From the NCBI GenBank assembly GCA_021234155.1, contig JAJEKV010000050.1, forward strand, positions 8,279,365 to 8,343,364: 64,000 nucleotides of DNA. Direction: 5' to 3'. Under the pieces are notes generated by a model. The model saw only the letters and a program-made list of their open reading frames with translations, ran no database searches and had not been told where the DNA came from. Origin of the DNA: Isoetes taiwanensis (Eukaryota > Streptophyta > Lycopodiopsida > Isoetales > Isoetaceae). The translations under genes and the position numbers were made by a program. This document shows positions 20,102 through 30,993 of the stretch, in pieces; the stretch's first letter is position 1, and every line of letters begins with the position of its first letter.

Positions 20102-20531
20102 CTACAATATGTCACATGTGCCCACTTCATCCGCCCAATCCCCAAGAAGTCCCACCTGAACCACCCGATATGCGGGATCCTCATCTTCCTCTGGATGTCG
20201 AGTCTCCAAACCAGAAGTGTTGTATCGATCCCCGATACTATAAATCAAATCCTTGTACTTATTTGTTGGCATGAGCCTTACTAAGAGCATGAGGAGTCCG
20301 ATATGTCCATAGATGCGATGGAAGTGTACCCATGGCCCCCGATACATTTCGTCTAATGGATTCTCCAACTCTCTTTGAACGTTTTTGAGCAAAGACACTC
20401 AAGTAATATCTTGTGCGTGGTCCGAGTTGATGGTCGTCCAGGGAACTAGAACCAGCCAGTGTATTTGAACCAGCCAGTGTCCATGCATAAGGAAAATCCA
20501 TGGCACTAGAACGAGAGAAAGTAATTAGCAC
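20102..20531 (-). pseudogene. Possible coding piece, acidic C-terminus, unknown
   Basis: Two overlapping minus-strand frames share a junction near 20265: GAMGTLPSHLWTYRTPHALS KAHANK in one and KYKDLIYSIGDRYNTSGLET, RHPEEDEDPAYRVVQVGLLG, DWADEVGTCDIL in the other, ending at a stop near 20102. Joined by one indel they would make a plausible protein. No family recognised. It lies upstream of the N-terminal exon candidate and may be a separate gene remnant. Confidence 0.3.
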
Positions 20532-20761
20532 AGATCTATTTCACACGCGCCTGGCGCGATTTGTATAGAGCCGTATGAAATTGAAATGCCAAACTAAAAA
20601 CGCGCCTGGCGCGATTTGATTAACCTAGTGGAAAACGTAACCCAAAAATAGAAATGCGCCAAGCGATTTCTCCCATTCCAACATATTATTCTAACAAAAT
20701 GCATAATGCGAGGAATCGAGAATGCGTAATTCAAAATATAAAGCCAAGATAGTTCATTGTT

Positions 20762-21060
20762 TAGTTCATTGTTTTAGTTCATTATTTAGAGCAGATAGAG
20801 GAAGAGCTAGTGAAGATCTATGATCTATGATATCATAGATCATAGAGCAAGATCATAGAGCAGATATGATCTATGATCATTATTTACTTCATTATTTCAG
20901 ATCATTAATTAGAACAGATAGAGGAAGAGCTCGTGAAATAGAATAACTTCATTATTTTAGATCATTAATTAGAACAGATAGAGGAAGAGCTAGTGAAATA
21001 GAATAAGAGCAGATCATATAGGCAAGATCACAGAACAAGATCATAGAGCAGGATATTCTG
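20762..21060. repeat. Degenerate tandem repeats with a 28-bp perfect palindrome
   Basis: The block TCATTAATTAGAACAGATAG AGGAAGAGCT is tandemly repeated (about 20902 and 20960, with a relative near 20785), separated by GTGAAATAGAATAACTTC. Within it CTATGATCTATGATATCATAGATCATAG at 20818-20845 is a perfect palindrome, and GATCATAGAGCA words recur. Looks like local expansion by slippage and inversion; no coding content. Confidence 0.7.
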
Positions 21061-21189
21061 ATTCATGTAAAAGTAACTGATTAACTGATTAAATTAACTG
21101 TGGTAAATATACTGATGCATGTAAAAGTAAATAACATGCTTTCTGTAAAATAACTAAAAGAATGAGAGATACTAACCTATTTGTGTTCT

Positions 21190-22200
21190 GTACCCGAGAA
21201 TTGAGCCTTTGACTTGGTAGAAACCAAAAGATCTAAAAACCAAAGTAATAGCGACTAGAAGCCGAGTAGCTTTAACACAAAAACCAAAGTTATTCAAAGT
21301 CGAGAGATTGTATGAGTTTAAAAACCTTGGAGAATTCTCGCCACAAACCTTGGAGCCTAAAACAACTTTTGAGCCGAAAACCCTAAGCTCGAAAAGCCGA
21401 AGTTTAAAGCATATAGAAGCCGAAGTTTAAAGAAGATAGAAGTCTAAAAGTCGAGATTGATGCATAGAAGCCAGAGAAGCAAATAGAATTCGGGATTGAA
21501 GGCATTGAAGTGTCTAGATAGCCGATTGAAGCGTATAGATAGCCGTAAAAGCTCGAAAAGCGATAGCCAAAAGCTCGAAAAGCAGACAGTCAAAAATGTA
21601 ATGAAGTAGATAGATAGATCGAAATCGATAGCCGAAAAGCTCGTGTAAAAAGCGCAGCAAAGTTCGAAAAGCGCACAGCCAGAAAGTTCGAAGCCGCACT
21701 GCAGTTTGAAGTTCGAAAAGAGACGTAAAAGCTGGAAAAGTGGGAAAGGGATTGTAAACTGGAAATAATAATCGCTTTAAAAATTCTTGCATCAAGCGCC
21801 ATAATAAGCTGCATTGAACATTTATTGCAAGGGTTATATAAGTTATAAGATTTAAGGTTAATAGTTTTAAGGTTTATAAGTTAAGGTTATTAGTTAAGGT
21901 TAATATTTTTAAGTTCATAAATAAGGTTATAAGTTTAAAAGTTTATGAATTTGAATTTAGAAGTTTTAAGTTTTAGAAGTTTTAGGCTAAGGTTATATTT
22001 ATTGAAGGTTAGAAGTTTTAACCTTACAACTTCTAACCTTAAAAGTGCTAACCTAAAGCCTTAAAGTTGTTTTTAAGGTTACAACATTAAAGGTTATTAT
22101 AAGTTAATATATTATAGGTAAACTTATTATTATTATAGATTAAGTTATTATAGGTTATTAAGGTTATTATTAAGGTTAACTTTCATTTAAGAACATGTTA
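21190..22200. repeat. Two low-complexity tracts (AAGCCGAAAAGCTCG-like, then TTTAAGGTTA-like)
   Basis: From about 21190 to 21790 short purine-rich words such as AGAAGCCGAAG, AAGCTCGAAAAGC and TAGATAGCCG recur irregularly. From about 21830 to 22190 the sequence is built from AAGGTTA, TTTTAAGG and AGAAGTTTTA words. Neither has a fixed period. The second is not a plant telomere repeat (TTTAGGG). They lie just upstream of the transposase-like gene. Confidence 0.6.
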
Positions 22201-22261
22201 GGGAGATGTTATTTGGATATGCTAACTTACTATAGGTTTTTATTCATTTTAGGTCAATGGC

Positions 22262-25232
22262 ATGCAAAATGCTAAATCCCCCAAGGCCCCCAATGATGGT
22301 GATCAAGGCAAAGAAAAATCCCCAACTAATGAAGATGACAAAGATGATGGGAAAGGAAAGGAAAAGACCAGAAATGAAAAGGATGAAGATGACAAAGATG
22401 ATGGCAAAGGAAAGGAAAAGACCTCAAATGAAAAGGATGATGCCACAGGAAAGGAAATTGTACTTTATACTAGGGTCGATTGGAAAAACAAAAGGTCAAG
22501 ATCCCCGCATGCATGCATGAGAGGCAAAGAGGGAGAAGGGATTATTGTTCTAGCAGATCCTATCAATGCAGTGAATGATGAAAGATTAGGGGAGGACAGG
22601 TTAGGTGTGGCAATCTCAAAATTATATGACAATTGGAAGGAAAAGGGTTCAGGCAAACAAGAATGCCTAGCTTGTGTGAAGCAACTAGAGGTTCCAACTA
22701 TTGTTGCATGGCCTAGGGACAAGATTCATTCAAGGGGAACTACACGTTTCCTATAGATGTAGAACCATTGTCAATAATGTTTTTTACGGTGTAGCAAGAG
22801 GCCACTTCCAACTTTCAAAAATTATCCCACCAAAAGATGTAAGTCAGATTATGATTGTTCTCCTGAAGCCCTGATGCAGGTTAGAGGAAGTGAATGTTGT
22901 TGGGCCTCCTGTATTAGAATGTTCACAATAGAAGAGATGGTGGTAGCAAGAGCTACATATCAGGAACATAAGTGTGATAGCAGGAGGAATTTCATGTACA
23001 CCATATTTGGCTATGCAATTCAGGATGAAAGATCAAAGAAGAAAAGATTCCCATTGAATGGAAAGTGGATATGTTCAAAAGCATGGATGGCTATACATGG
23101 AATTCCAACCTCTTCTTGGCAATAACCGGCAAAAAGAGACATGAAAATGGTAGTAAAATTGCATTGCATGGGAACAATGGCACGGTAAGGCCTACCTCAA
23201 GAACTATATTTTGCAAAAGGAAATATTTGAAAGATATGTGGATTTCAATGCGTAAAAACATGCCACATAAGAGTAAGAAGGATGAACAGGGGTAGAGTTA
23301 TTGTTGAAAAGAGATTGCCATCCCATTGTACCCGGAGAAGAGCATATTAGAGGAAATAAATGCATTGCACGGAACTTGGAGTGGCCTCTATATCCCAGCC
23401 AGTTTTAGTAGGCTATGGAATAGGCATTTCAAGCATGTGACCATAGCAACTTCAAACAACTTTGCCAAGTGCAATTTATGTGCCAAGCTGAAGGAGACAC
23501 TAGATAAAGGCGTGCAACCAAGTCTAAGGGCAAAGATAAGGGAACATATGAAGGACCATATGACGGATCAACTATCATGTAGATCAACTTATTGGATGTG
23601 GAGGACCTTATCTCGCAATGGAACCTAATAACTATCTATGTATTATACATGATAAAATGGACCAATGTAAGACTTGTCTTCCACAATTCAAGTACATTCC
23701 TAAGTCATGTGGAAGATCATACCCTTTGCAGATTTCAATGATCGGGGCAATATTGCATGGGCGTCCTCGGACCTATTATGGCCATTTCAGGTTTAGAGTT
23801 GTGGAGTGATGGTCAGATTTTCACATTGGGAGTATCATGAGGTGTTTAAGAAACTATGAGAAGGGTTACAATGGTCACCCTACAGGATCCTACTGACTAG
23901 CCAGGCACTACATAGTGCATTGTTGGATGGAACCCCTAATAGTATTGAAAAGTTTAGCAAGGCAAGATTTAGGAGGAATGGACCTAATGAACATGTTGGA
24001 GCTTCAACATCTCGTGCTAAACCTCGAGATCTGCCAGAAAGTTCCTCTTGCAACTAGATAATTGTCTTTGGTCAAAATAAGAACAGTGGATGTTTTCTTT
24101 CCTATCCTACTTAACAATTTGTGGGTGTTTTTGAAAGAGTCAATTTGGGGTTCCTAATGCAGGACATACTCATGAGGATGTGGATGCATTGTTTGGAAAA
24201 TATAGTCATGTATTGAGACAATGACGGTTACCAACTTTCCCGTGCTATTGGAAATATTTCATGGATGTACAAATCCATCTCCTATAGGATCTATCATAGA
24301 AGAAGTGCCCGATTGGAAGAGTTTTGTGGATGGTTATGCTCTCGACATGGAAGGTCATTCTAGACCTCTTCAATTCACTTTTTGGGTGAGAGAAGGGATT
24401 CCAATCATGCAATGGAAAATTAGACCTTGAGGAGGAGAAGTGGAGAGGTGGGGCAGAAATTTGGCTAGGGGATGCAAATGGCAAGCCTATGATACCTCCT
24501 GGTCAACCAAAAGCTCTAAAACCAATGAAGAAGTCAAGCAATTGGGATTGACTAAGGATGGCATCAATGACTACATCAAGCATTGGCAAACTAATTCGGA
24601 TGACACAAATCGTGCATTGATAGATTATTGGAAGAAGGTGATCAACTTGTTGGATGAGGTAGACACATCCTCCTCAAGAGTCGAAAGAAGGGTGGTTCCC
24701 TAAAAGTAAGTGGAAAACATTAGTGGTCTTGTGAAGATGATGGTACCATTAGTAGCATTGTGAAGGCATATGCTCCTCCTCAATCGATAAACACTATGTT
24801 GGTCCTAAGAAGGATAGGCCAAAATATCTAGGCATGGATTCTTATGAACCTTCTCTCGACGTGGAGTGCAACCAATTTGTAGTAGTAAAACCCGCCAGAT
24901 CTAGAGACCTATCCGGTGTGGTTGGGATGGACTATCTCGGATATTTGCAAAGAAGAAGGTGATGTTAACTTCAATAAGGTGCTTGGCGTGGAATGGTGGT
25001 GTCCAAAGACATCGGTTGAGTAATGTCACCGATAAAGAAAGATATTCGATTGTTGGACAAAGAGGTGGAGGAGAAATCCAAGTGATCCTGATCTTTGGCT
25101 AGACATTGAAACCGTATTGTACTCGTGGACTCCAAAAACTATTCCTAGTAAAACAGCGAGAGTTACAATACCTCAGGATGTAAGGAATAAGGTTCTCATA
25201 TCCTTGGGGATGCTAGTGGAAAAATGAAAAAC
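22262..25232 (+). pseudogene. Transposase-like gene with GHTHEDVDALFG motif (DUF7869-like), broken
   Basis: ATG 22262 begins an acidic/Lys repeat region (two GKGKEKT-type repeats) and 164 open codons containing GIIVLADPINAVNDERLGED. Later frames carry FTIEEMVVARATYQEH, NGKWICSKAWMAIHGIPTSS, ASFSRLWNRHFKHVTIATSN, a CNLCAKLKETL cysteine motif, YLCIIHDKMDQCKT (23630-23670), GHTHEDVDALFGKYS (from 24162), and SFVDGYALDMEGHSRPLQFT with GGAEIWLGDANGKPM. From memory this order matches the eukaryotic DUF7869-type family, thought to be RNase H-fold transposases; the Asp of IIHDKMD and the GHTHEDVDA block are likely active-site parts. Many frameshifts and stops (for example near 22756, 23125, 23300, 24210 and 24430) make it non-functional as written. 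It is the most recognisable mobility gene in the large insertion. Confidence 0.65.
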
Positions 25233-25239
25233 AATTACT

Positions 25240-25680
25240 ATGTATCTTTTCTACAGTTAATAAAAGTTGTGTACTACTTGAGTTCCATGATATATGATTT
25301 TGTAATTTGAAGTTAAGGTGTGAGTTTATATTCCCGTGTGTGATTATATGTTAACGTCTATTCTAGTCTAAGGGCAACAAAGTTACTAAAAAAGTGAATT
25401 TAACAAAGTTACTAAAAAAGTGCAATATAAAATTTATCCCAAAATTAAGACATAATCCCAATTTAATTGATTGATGGTTATAGTACCAAAAGCCTGATAA
25501 TCCTAGTGTTATTATGATCATGGTGGATGATTTCTATGATGCCATAGACTTAGCTGGCAATGGCCATTTGGAAACTGAAGTCTACAAAGAAGATCTTACG
25601 ATTGGATTATATGCTAGGTAACATTTGTTTAATTTAAGCAAGAGTGTGTTCCTCCAGAACCATTGTACTTCTAATACAGA
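25240..25680. other. AT-rich DNA after the transposase-like gene
   Basis: Contains a small direct repeat (AACAAAGTTACTAAAAAAGTG twice near 25377-25420) and no gene. Confidence 0.4.
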
Positions 25681-25885
25681 AGATGGCACACATTTTTGTA
25701 AACATCTGTTACGAGGTAACTAACTCTGTTCTCTCTATGTGTAGAAGGAAGCACACATTTTTTAACCAACTATGTTGTCTCTATATGCACAAGATGGCAC
25801 ACATTTTTGTAATCATCTGTTACGAGGTAACTAATTGTGTTTTCTCTATGTGTAGAAGGGAGTACACATTTTTTAAAGAAAATTA
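25681..25885. repeat. 111-bp tandem duplication
   Basis: The units start at 25681 and 25792 with AGATGGCACACATTTTTGTA and both contain CATCTGTTACGAGGTAACTA and CTCTATGTGTAGAAGG. They differ at a few positions. The 80-codon frame across them repeats one peptide and is not a gene. Confidence 0.85.
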
Positions 25886-25889
25886 AGGT

Positions 25890-26380
25890 GAAAAATGTTA
25901 CATATACTTAGCAAATTCGTGTATTTCCACAGTTTTCTTCCATTTTAGCATGGATTGTAAAATGAACTACTCAAATATGACCTTAGATATTTATTTCACC
26001 AATGTTACAAATGTCACACACCGACCATTAGGTATTCAAATACAACAGAAGATATTCATAAGAAAACAACGAAACTTCAATTCAAGATTTCGATTCAACT
26101 ATGTATCTGTACATAACAAATTTCTAGTTATATACACTTGGGGATCACCGCAATCGGGCAATCCCAGCATCTTACCCATTGATCGATCAGATCGGTTACT
26201 AGATCGATGCTTTTGGATCCACCTGGCCGGGAATACTGTTCACCGAGCTAGGATTTAGGGTAGTCTAAGAATAATATCAATTTACTAATGTATACCATTG
26301 AACCATGGTCTTCACTCGAGCATAAATATTCAATGAACAATTTACCCTAATGGTTCTTCAAGCATGCCATCATTCTCTAC
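25890..26380. other. Anonymous DNA before the LINE remnant
   Basis: A 102-codon plus-strand frame at 25950-26258 has no recognisable motif. No repeat or hairpin stands out. Confidence 0.35.
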
Positions 26381-27490
26381 ATGGATCATATACCTAACTT
26401 GCATAAAGTAATTAATATATCGCGATGGCATGAGTTTTCACATTATAGATGGAAAGACCCCACTACTGCGATTAGCAAGGGCACTTGGGATAAGCTAGAG
26501 AGGGTACAGAAGGCTTTCCTGGCATACGGCCTAGGCGTCAAGGACACGGTGCCTTATCCGATTTTGCTGTATGAGACTGGCTTTTGGCCCCTGCAGCATT
26601 CTGCTATGCGCAGGCACCTTGCGTATTTCCATAAGGTTGTGACAGAATAGATGCACAACGTCTCCCTCCCCAGGCTCTGTTATTGGCACAAGGGCCACAA
26701 CATCTGAAGAGAATGTGGCAGGAGCATTGTAGGGGATGGTTCGCAAGATGGTCCATAGACTATCAATAGATTATGGATATGTCAGATATCGCGAAACAGG
26801 AGCTGCATTTGAATGACCGCTTTGTTGCCTCTCTGTGGGATGCGCCCACTCTTGCAAAACCCAAAACAGAGGCACTACCACACGCATGTTAATCCGTCGC
26901 TTGAACATGGCCCCCACCAGTATTTGAAGGCATACATCTCTACCAAGAAACGAAGAGCTATAGCTGCAATAAGGATAGGGTCCCACCATCTCATAATTGA
27001 GACAGGCCGCTGAGGTACGGATGGAGGGTAAGGAGTCCCCCGGCATGAGATTATGCCAGTGCTGTCACATGCAGATAGTAGAAGATGAACACCATGCTCT
27101 ACAGGAGTGTCCGGCATATGCACACATCCGAGCAGCTCATGCCGATCTCAGATGCTCTGAGATAGCAATTCATCAACTGCTGGCTTCGCCAATGGTTGCA
27201 CGTCTCGCGTCCTACATTCTGCAAGTCTCCACCGTCAGAGAGTCCCTTACAGCACAGGGAATTTGAGCGCCCAGATAGGGACTCTGAACGCTTACTACAA
27301 GGGTTTTTCCTCCCACGTGGGGGGTTTTTTCGTCCCAGTGGTAGAGACACATTGTACAGGGTTTCTGTGGTTTTCTTTTGTGTTTGGATACTTTCCGATA
27401 TATTGTATGTCTATAACCGTCTCATAGGCCAGTTGGCCTTCGTGGACGTTAAAATATACTTCCTTCCTTCCTTCCTTCCTTCCTTCCTTC
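26381..27490 (+). mobile_element. LINE (non-LTR retrotransposon) 3' remnant with (CTTC)n tail
   Basis: Plus-strand frames encode the region after the reverse transcriptase core: WDKLERVQKAFLAYGLGVKD, PYPILLYETGFWPLQHSAMR. After breaks come AYISTKKRRAIAAIRIGSHH LIIETGR, then the zinc-binding C-terminus RLCQCCHMQIVEDEHHALQE CPAYAHIR (C-C-H-C pattern, 27049-27135) and a stop at 27266. This order is typical of plant LINE ORF2 C-termini. The 5' part, including the FADD polymerase motif, is absent, as usual for 5'-truncated LINE insertions. The element ends in a (CTTC)n run at 27459-27490, which may be its 3' tail. Confidence 0.7.
27459..27490. repeat. (CTTC)n microsatellite
   Basis: About eight CTTC units immediately after the LINE 3' region. 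Simple-repeat tails are common at LINE 3' ends. Confidence 0.9.
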
Positions 27491-27839
27491 TATTTCTCGC
27501 TCTTAGATCGGATTCATCAAGCTATATCTGGAAATAATTACCTTTGTTCAAACATCTTACACGTACATATTTTGGTTAATATGTTGATGTTATATTATCT
27601 GAATGTTGAAGTAGGTGTTGTTTTTGTGTTTTTAGACATATCCCCATATGCATACACTCTGCCAAACTGAAGGCCTGTTAGGTCTTACTGAATGTTAAGA
27701 AAGTGAATACTCTCCTGGGGTGTGGCCTCTCCTCTCTTCTGAGCCTGCAACGCAAGTCCTTGCCCCATTCGACATGAAAAAAGCTGTCACCTCGCCTACC
27801 CAATAACATGGTGCCTAGAGGGGAGTAGGTGTTATGGCA

Positions 27840-28150
27840 CCCTTGCCTGTGTCGGATTCGACCAGGATTTGGCACCATGTCATCACATAGGGGGAGGGTG
27901 TCGATGCCAAAAGATGGATCCTTAAGAACCCTTCGGAAGCATCTTTCTGAAAAACTCTTCTACAGAAAGCCCTGGGGATGGACGGGCAACTTTCCCACCC
28001 CGGAATTGCAAACTGACTATGCCAACTGACTCATAGCGTCGACATCACCCTAGGGGCCAAGTTTCGTATGCAGAAGGCCACCCTTGGCCAAGAAGCGCTA
28101 AAGGAGCTCAAATCCAACACACTTGTAGTCAATTGGCCTAGGTGGTGCTT
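27840..28150 (+). repeat. Diverged single relative of the 1.1 kb satellite monomer
   Basis: This ~310 bp stretch aligns in the same orientation with one part of the satellite monomer (compare 38805-39102). Shared or near-shared blocks, in order, are TGTCGGATTCGACC/GTCAGATTCGGCC, GGAGGGTGTCGATGCC/GTGGGGGTGTTGACGCC, CCCTGGGGATGGACGGGCAA/CCCTGGGGACGGACGGGCGA, GCGTCGACATC/ACGTCGACATT, GGGGCCAAGTTTCG/GGGGACCAAGTTCCG, CCAAGAAGCGCTAAAG/CCAAGAAGCGCCAAAG and TAGTCAATTGGCCTAGG. It lies ~9 kb before the array, inside the large insertion. It shows that the monomer, or a dispersed repeat that gave rise to it, existed outside the array. Confidence 0.75.
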
Positions 28151-29204
28151 GGTGATGCGTCAGTGTACCCTTCTGGTTCTTGCGGAGAAACAATTGCCTC
28201 TGCATCAATTTTCTTTTGTGTTTGTCTGGCACGATATCACTGCTTCAATCTTTTAGTAGTATATTATATAGTAATGTGTGTTAGGGTCTACGCACGATAT
28301 TGGGGGACACTTTTTTGGTCTGCGACACTGGGTGCTTGTGAGGTGCTTTAAAAACCATTTTCTTTGTATTTTGAAAAAAAAATTCAAATTTTTTTTTTTA
28401 ATATTTTTCTCTAACACGCATTCATGTTTCGCCTTAGAATATAAAATTTCAGACCAAATGGACTTATAAAAAAAAAGATAAAAATAAACAAAGATATATA
28501 AGTGGGGTGCTGGTGCTATGCTTGACGGACGCGAAATTGCCCCCCAGTTTCGTGCGTAGACCCGTTATTTCATCTCCACATTTAGTAATGAGTACAACCA
28601 TTATGAAATGATAGTAAAACAAACCCCTACATTGTATCATATAATAAAAGGAGGGCTGGCTTTCCAATCTTAAACAAAATTAAGAAAGGATTAAATTAAA
28701 TTAGGTTCAACTCTTGTTTCTCTGAGGTTTCAGCGTCATAATTTGCAAATAAGATATGCCTTATATAATAGACCTTTCTAAATTTAATTTAGCCAATGGA
28801 TTTGTCCAGTTTATAGTATGTAAATTCTTTTGTCTCATATATGTAACTTTCTTTTGTCTCATATATGTGACTTAGATGTTACAATGAAATGTTAGAATAT
28901 CTAACTTGAACATTGTAAATATCATTTCTACAATTCAATACTTCTATTTCCACTTTCTTCCACCATGAACTAAGAAAGGCAATGCTGAATAAAGGCAATG
29001 AGCACAGGCCCAACTTACAGGTTCCCCCAACGTATGCCCAACAACGCTGGGCACCATAACTAGTAGCTATATAAGACCTACGAACATGCGTGCATACATA
29101 CATAAATATTGAATATAATGTTAATGCAATATACTTCTAATATTATTTCATGCCAGCCTAAAATGAATACTATAAAATGTCTATTTGCAAGGTTATTTCC
29201 CTCG
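28151..29204. other. AT-rich DNA without a supported gene
   Basis: Contains long A/T runs near 28370-28400 and a repeated TCTCATATATGT word near 28830-28865. No coding motif seen. Confidence 0.4.
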
Positions 29205-29758
29205 TACTAGCTAGTGGCGCTTTTGTGTCAAACTTAGCCCTTTTTACGTCAAGATATTTATGTATTTCTACTTCAAAATGTCACTACATTGACATTTTTT
29301 TGACACAATCACGTGATGTAAGTGCCACAACATATAACAGAGAATTTATGTAAAAGTTGCCGATATGTTTGACATTATAAAATGACACAAACTTTTTACA
29401 AAAGGCGACAAGAAGATATTATAAAATGTGACACAAATGCGTAATAAAAATGACACAAAACTTTAGAACTAACGATGTTATAGTAGACACAAACCTATTG
29501 CTATATTTGACTTTAAATTATGTCACAATCTTTTCACCGTACATGATGCAATCATCATTATAAAAGCTAACAAAAAGTACCAAAAATTTGACACACATAT
29601 TTCACAAAAATGATTTTGCTATTGACACAACTATATTGACACAAGTTTTGACGCAATCAAATGAATTTGTGTCACTTTCAAGCTTTTGACACAAATCTGA
29701 CAAACCTTAAAAGATAGTGACGCAGGGTTTGACGCAAAAACCCTATCCTCTTGTAGTG
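29205..29758. repeat. Right subterminal repeats and CACTA terminus
   Basis: About a dozen GACACAA-type words (for example near 29300, 29385, 29430, 29452, 29490, 29590, 29625, 29638 and 29689) lie in the orientation opposite to the GTGTC words of the left end. The last bases, ...GACGCAAAAACCCTATCCTC TTGTAGTG, end at 29758. Host-type sequence (GAGGTTGATGCC) resumes at 29759, exactly as in the uninterrupted copies. Confidence 0.75.
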
Positions 29759-30993
29759 GAGGTTGATGCCATACTTGGGACCTTTGTTGGGATGCTTGCA
29801 ACAAGGAATAAATCAACTGGATCATTCAAGATAAGCTGCAATATATCTAAACAAGCAAATATTGCTTATGGGTGAATAGAGAGACGAATTTGAAAATGTC
29901 AGATCTGCATGGCAGCCGGCTTTAGACCTTCATCATCATTCCATGTATAATATTCATCTATTAAAAATCACGCACTATTACTGGTTTAGAATTGGTGGCA
30001 ATGTCGTTTGGCTCAGTAAACGCTGCATTTTGTAGTTTTTAAGAATAATTTTCTTAAAAAACACATTCCTTCCAATCCAGTCCTAAAAACACCTTCCTTC
30101 CAATCCAATCCTTTGTCTCAACTCTCAAGCTTCCAAAGTCACGAGGCATGGAGGCATAAATTAATGTCTGTTGGTCAACATTTCCAGCAATTTGACCTAG
30201 CAATTTCATTAAAACACTTTTTACACACGAGTTTATGTTGAGCAAAAGTTTCTCTTCTTAGGAATTTTTCTCTAGCAAAAACTATCTTTGACAACATTTT
30301 TAAATGATGATAAACCCGGTGAACATACATTAGGGGTTGCCATTATAATGGCATGCCAACATTTTTAGATGATATTAAACCCGGTGAAGATACATCAGGG
30401 GTTGCCATCATGATGGCACATGCCAAACTTGGGGAAGACCAAAGGGCCCTTCGGTGCTATCAAGAAATGCAATTACCTAGTTTGCCCGCTAATAAGTATG
30501 TTGATACAACTGCAAATGCAATTACCTGGAGTGTTGATATATAAGTATGTTTAATCAAGAAAAATACCTGGAGTGCTGACTAATAAGTATGTTCATAATT
30601 AAAAGACACGCAAATAGCTACGTGGAAAATGTTTGCTGAATAAGCTAAATTGGGACACAAAGTGAAGACAACATAGAGTATGCTCCCAACAAGTTCGTAT
30701 AAGCTCCCAACATTTAAAAGTTACCTTATGCTGGGCACCGAAACTAGAGGTTTTTGCCATACGCACATTTAGGAGGAAGCAAAAGAAAAGGAAAGGAAGA
30801 AGATACCATGTTTTGATATTTTCTTTTTTCCTTTTGGTTGGTTGTATCATTCACTATGACCAAGGTTCCATGCCAATAACACATGAGCATCATATCACTC
30901 GATCATAACACGTGATGCCAATTACACTCAAGATGTTTGTAGAGTTGTTAGCATTGTCCCTCTGGCACTAACCTTGTAACAATAATAATCTAC
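29759..30993. repeat. Right part of copy 2 of the duplicated segment
   Basis: This matches copy 3 (31677-32939) almost base for base from GAGGTTGATGCC to CTTGTAACAAT. It includes the former intron start, the PPR-like fragment and a TTTGATATTTTCTTTTTTCC block. Together with 7619-8222 it restores one full copy. The former splice donor reads CATAAGC instead of GTAAGC, so the gene fragment here could not be spliced as in copy 1. Confidence 0.85.
30292..30544 (+). pseudogene. Pentatricopeptide-repeat-like fragment, copy in segment 2
   Basis: The plus-strand frame reads FLDDIKPGEDTSGVAIMMAH, AKLGEDQRALRCYQEMQLPS and LPANKYVDT. This matches the helix-turn-helix layout of a pentatricopeptide repeat (aliphatic-x-x-x-AHAKLGEDQRALRCYQEMQ). 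PPR proteins bind organellar RNA and have many such repeats; only one is present, so it is a gene scrap. A 66-bp tandem duplication (30292-30357 and 30358-30423) repeats its first part. No start, targeting peptide or second repeat is visible. Confidence 0.5.

Larger units (their letters stand above)
14726..20670. repeat. Dispersed GCGCC(A/T)GGCGCGATTT palindromic motif cluster
   Basis: At least twelve variants of a GC-rich palindromic core next to ATTT(G) occur only in this interval, at about 14730, 14792, 16925, 16955, 17030, 17093, 17168, 18408, 20022, 20070, 20542, 20597 and 20655. Examples are CGCGCCTGGCGCGATTTG, CGCAGCGCCAGCGCGATTT and AATGCGCCAAGCGATTT. They stand out against AT-rich surroundings and lie between coding pieces, not in them. 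They resemble protein-binding repeats of DNA transposons, but their clustering could also reflect amplification of a small inverted-repeat element. Confidence 0.6.
8223..29758. mobile_element. Large nested insertion with a CACTA-type right end
   Basis: The duplicated segment is uninterrupted in copies 1 and 3 but split here between 8222 and 29759, which delimits a 21.5 kb insertion. The right end finishes ...CCTCTTGTAGTG; its complement begins CACTACAAGAGGATAGGG, the classic CACTA-superfamily terminus. Both flanks hold dense subterminal repeats in opposite orientation (TTTGTGTC and TTTGTGGC on the left, GACACAA on the right), as expected of one element. The left CACTA end is missing: at 8223 the sequence begins TTCTAAAAGGCC and about 95 bp of target present in copy 3 is absent. 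This suggests a deletion removed the left terminus with flanking DNA. No TNP2-type CACTA transposase was recognised; the interior is a nest of other material. Confidence 0.65.

Noticed and set aside
21830-22200. Telomere-like repeats (TTTAAGGTTA words)
   Set aside because: The words are irregular and are not the plant TTTAGGG repeat. They lie in mid-contig within a nest of transposons.
25644-25886. 80-codon frame with repeated MCRRK(H)TFF segments
   Set aside because: It is the translation of a 111-bp tandem duplication without any other support.
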